NCBI GenBank assembly: GCA_910587175.1
Contig: CAJULH010000004.1
Location: 8,147 to 72,146 of the forward strand
DNA from: Candidatus Gastranaerophilales bacterium
Lineage (GTDB): Bacteria > Cyanobacteriota > Vampirovibrionia > Gastranaerophilales > Gastranaerophilaceae
Length of the DNA: 64,000 nucleotides
Reading direction: 5' to 3'
The notes below the pieces were generated by a model. The model had not been told where the DNA came from and searched no databases. It worked only from the letters and a program-made list of their open reading frames with translations. Below, one piece after another: positions 62,864 through 64,000 of the stretch. A program made the position numbers and the translations under genes. Position 1 is the first letter of the stretch. Every line of letters begins with the position of its first letter.

Positions 62864-63559
62864 TTATGACCCGACACTGAGTCCTGCACACAGGTTGATA
62901 TTCTGTCCTGTAAGTCCTTTTGCCTCGTCTGATATCAAGTATTTTATTAAATTTGAAATTTCAACAGGACGGATAAACCTTCTTTGAGGCACCACATCTA
63001 ATATTTCAGCCTTGTCTTCTTCATTAATGTCTGCCACAAGCTGTGTTTCTACCCAGCCGGGGCTGATACAGTTCACTGTAATATTATATTGCGCCAATTC
63101 AAGCGCTAGAGACCTTGTCATACCGTACATTCCAGCCTTTGTTGCTGCATAAAGGCTCGCATTTGCCTCGCCAACAGATGCAGATATTGAAGAAATGTTA
63201 ATAATTCTGCCAAATCTTTTTTCTTTCATCTGTGAAACACAAAGAGAAGCAAGGTAATAGGGTATAGAAAGGTTTAAAAGCATTACCCTCTCTATGTCAT
63301 AGGTTTGTACTCTTTCTATCGGGGAATAATAATACTCACCTGCATTATTTATCAAAACATCAATGTTGCCAAACTCTTCAATCACTTTTTCATAAAGAAT
63401 TTTTGCATGCTCAAAACAGGATAACTCAATACTCATATAATGTTCATCATCAAGTCTTCTTCTTCCGGTTTTAAAGACTTTATACCCGTTTTCACTTAAA
63501 ACCTTTGCTGTTTCCAAGCCAATTCCCGAAGAAGATCCTGTGATTAATACATTATACAT
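62864..63559 (-). CDS. Short-chain dehydrogenase/reductase (FabG-like)
   Basis: 231 residues. Cofactor motif LITGSSSGIGLETAKVL, NNAGEYY, and catalytic SSISA...YAATKAGMYGMTRSLA (Ser, Tyr, Lys), then NCISPGWVETQ. An NADP- or NAD-dependent reductase; similar to 3-oxoacyl-ACP reductase, but the substrate is open. ATG 63559 chosen with AAGGCG upstream. It lies 22 bp after the small gene 63582-63920, so probably co-transcribed. Confidence 0.88.
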   Translation of the reverse strand: MYNVLITGSSSGIGLETAKVLSENGYKVFKTGRRRLDDEHYMSIELSCFEHAKILYEKVIEEFGNIDVLINNAGEYYYSPIERVQTYDIERVMLLNLSIPYYLASLCVSQMKEKRFGRIINISSISASVGEANASLYAATKAGMYGMTRSLALELAQYNITVNCISPGWVETQLVADINEEDKAEILDVVPQRRFIRPVEISNLIKYLISDEAKGLTGQNINLCAGLSVGS

Positions 63560-63581
63560 GATTTCGCCTTGCCACCTAACT

Positions 63582-63920
63582 CTATTTGCCAAATTCAAAC
63601 GGATTTTGATTTGTATGTTTTATTATAATATCCGATATGGAATTTAACAATTTTTCTCTTTCTTCAAATGAAAGTTCTCTTATAGATTCAACCGCAGTGT
63701 GTAAATTCGGATTATGATCATACCATCTTTGATATTGTCTTGGGTTATGGTCTGCAACAATCTTAATAAACTTTGTAAAATCCTTTTCGATTACCTTTGG
63801 AATGTAAAGTAAAATATCAACCGCTACTTTAGACTGTATATCATCCGGTAATTCCTGCAAAAGCGTCATAAAAGCGCTTAAATACTTATCTTTGTCATAC
63901 CATCTTAAATTCTTTTTCAT
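63582..63920 (-). CDS. Small uncharacterised protein (112 residues) with RWYD motifs
   Basis: From ATG 63920. Charged, helical; RWYDKDKYLSAFMTLLQELP at the start and RQYQRWYDHNPNLHTAVESI in the middle form two RWYD-containing segments. Ends NQNPFEFGK. No family recognised. An extended -10 TGATATAAT lies 7 nt before the ATG. Confidence 0.65.
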   Translation of the reverse strand: MKKNLRWYDKDKYLSAFMTLLQELPDDIQSKVAVDILLYIPKVIEKDFTKFIKIVADHNPRQYQRWYDHNPNLHTAVESIRELSFEEREKLLNSISDIIIKHTNQNPFEFGK

Positions 63921-63927
63921 ATATTTT

Positions 63928-63936
63928 ATTATATCA
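63928..63936 (-). promoter_or_regulatory. Extended -10 promoter (leaderless)
   Basis: Minus strand TGATATAAT, a perfect TGn-TATAAT, followed by 7 nt and the ATG at 63920. No Shine-Dalgarno. Confidence 0.6.
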
Positions 63937-64000
63937 AATTTTGTAAAAATTAGTATATATTTTGTATTTACAAATAAAAAAACTTGCAACATGCCCAAAA

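Noticed and set aside
1..64000. CRISPR array or phage/transposon module
   Set aside because: No regularly spaced repeats, no cas, transposase, integrase or capsid genes were seen.

Overview
The window is AT-rich DNA, densely packed with genes on both strands, and carries one complete tRNA gene. There is no CRISPR array, no recognisable transposase and no phage structural gene. Several things point, as an inference, to a gut Gastranaerophilales bacterium (Vampirovibrionia/Melainabacteria, the non-photosynthetic sister line of Cyanobacteria): a FeoAB iron system, cytoplasmic starch/glycogen enzymes (a GH77 glucanotransferase and a GH13 debranching enzyme), many TPR proteins, small lineage-specific Ala/Gly- or Asn/Ser-rich proteins without signal peptides, and bacterial core genes such as pth, trmFO, rlmN, yebC, ribF, rsh and pepA. 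A 16S rRNA gene or a marker tree would be needed to settle the lineage.

Layout. 1-4.6 kb: the end of an RND efflux pump, then a leftward group (HTH protein, LysM protein, alanine/glycine-type symporter, bioF). 4.7-7.2 kb: pth and two exported proteins. 7.2-9.8 kb: two tandem leftward paralogues with a central hydrophobic region. 9.9-16.4 kb: a ComEC DNA-uptake channel, a UvrD-type helicase-nuclease and YebC. 16.4-18.5 kb: a JAMM-like protein, a TPR protein, a glutaredoxin and a small ORF. 18.5-23.2 kb: FtsB/DivIC-like protein, asparaginase, an MshEN-like protein, a CDF metal transporter and a calpain-like protease. 23.2-29.7 kb: RNA-modification genes, leucyl aminopeptidase, racemase, MscS and TPR. 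29.7-31.9 kb: two overlapping lineage-specific membrane proteins. 32.2-37.9 kb: a 29-residue membrane ORF, ribF-rsh, a DUF167 protein and a GAF-GGDEF-HD-GYP regulator. 37.9-43.4 kb: a sugar-transfer cluster (two GT39-like proteins, one GT2) and a large TPR protein. 43.5-46.4 kb: malQ and a tRNA-Arg locus with decayed or rearranged tRNA copies on both sides. 46.4-51.5 kb: O-acetyltransferase, a Dxs-like enzyme, a membrane protein and a UbiA-family prenyltransferase. 51.4-55.2 kb: a divergent HTH module, a metal-efflux permease and feoAB. 55.6-64 kb: a small protein, EamA transporter, peptidase T-like enzyme, debranching enzyme, DUF1015, a third Ala/Gly-rich protein, an SDR and a small conserved-looking protein.

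The most interesting thread links regulation and protein class. Three Ala/Gly-rich proteins share an upstream element, GGCAATTT-N14-ACTTTAT, with identical spacing at all three genes. Weaker versions lie ahead of the calpain-like protease and a lineage-specific membrane protein, and looser ones ahead of malQ and others. Several proteins in the looser set also share a short N-terminal motif of the form S-P-[SA]-F-[GKC]. This could be an alternative-sigma regulon for proteins sent to a common destination. Separately, many genes lack a Shine-Dalgarno site and have a -10 hexamer 6-9 nt before the start codon, which suggests frequent leaderless mRNAs.
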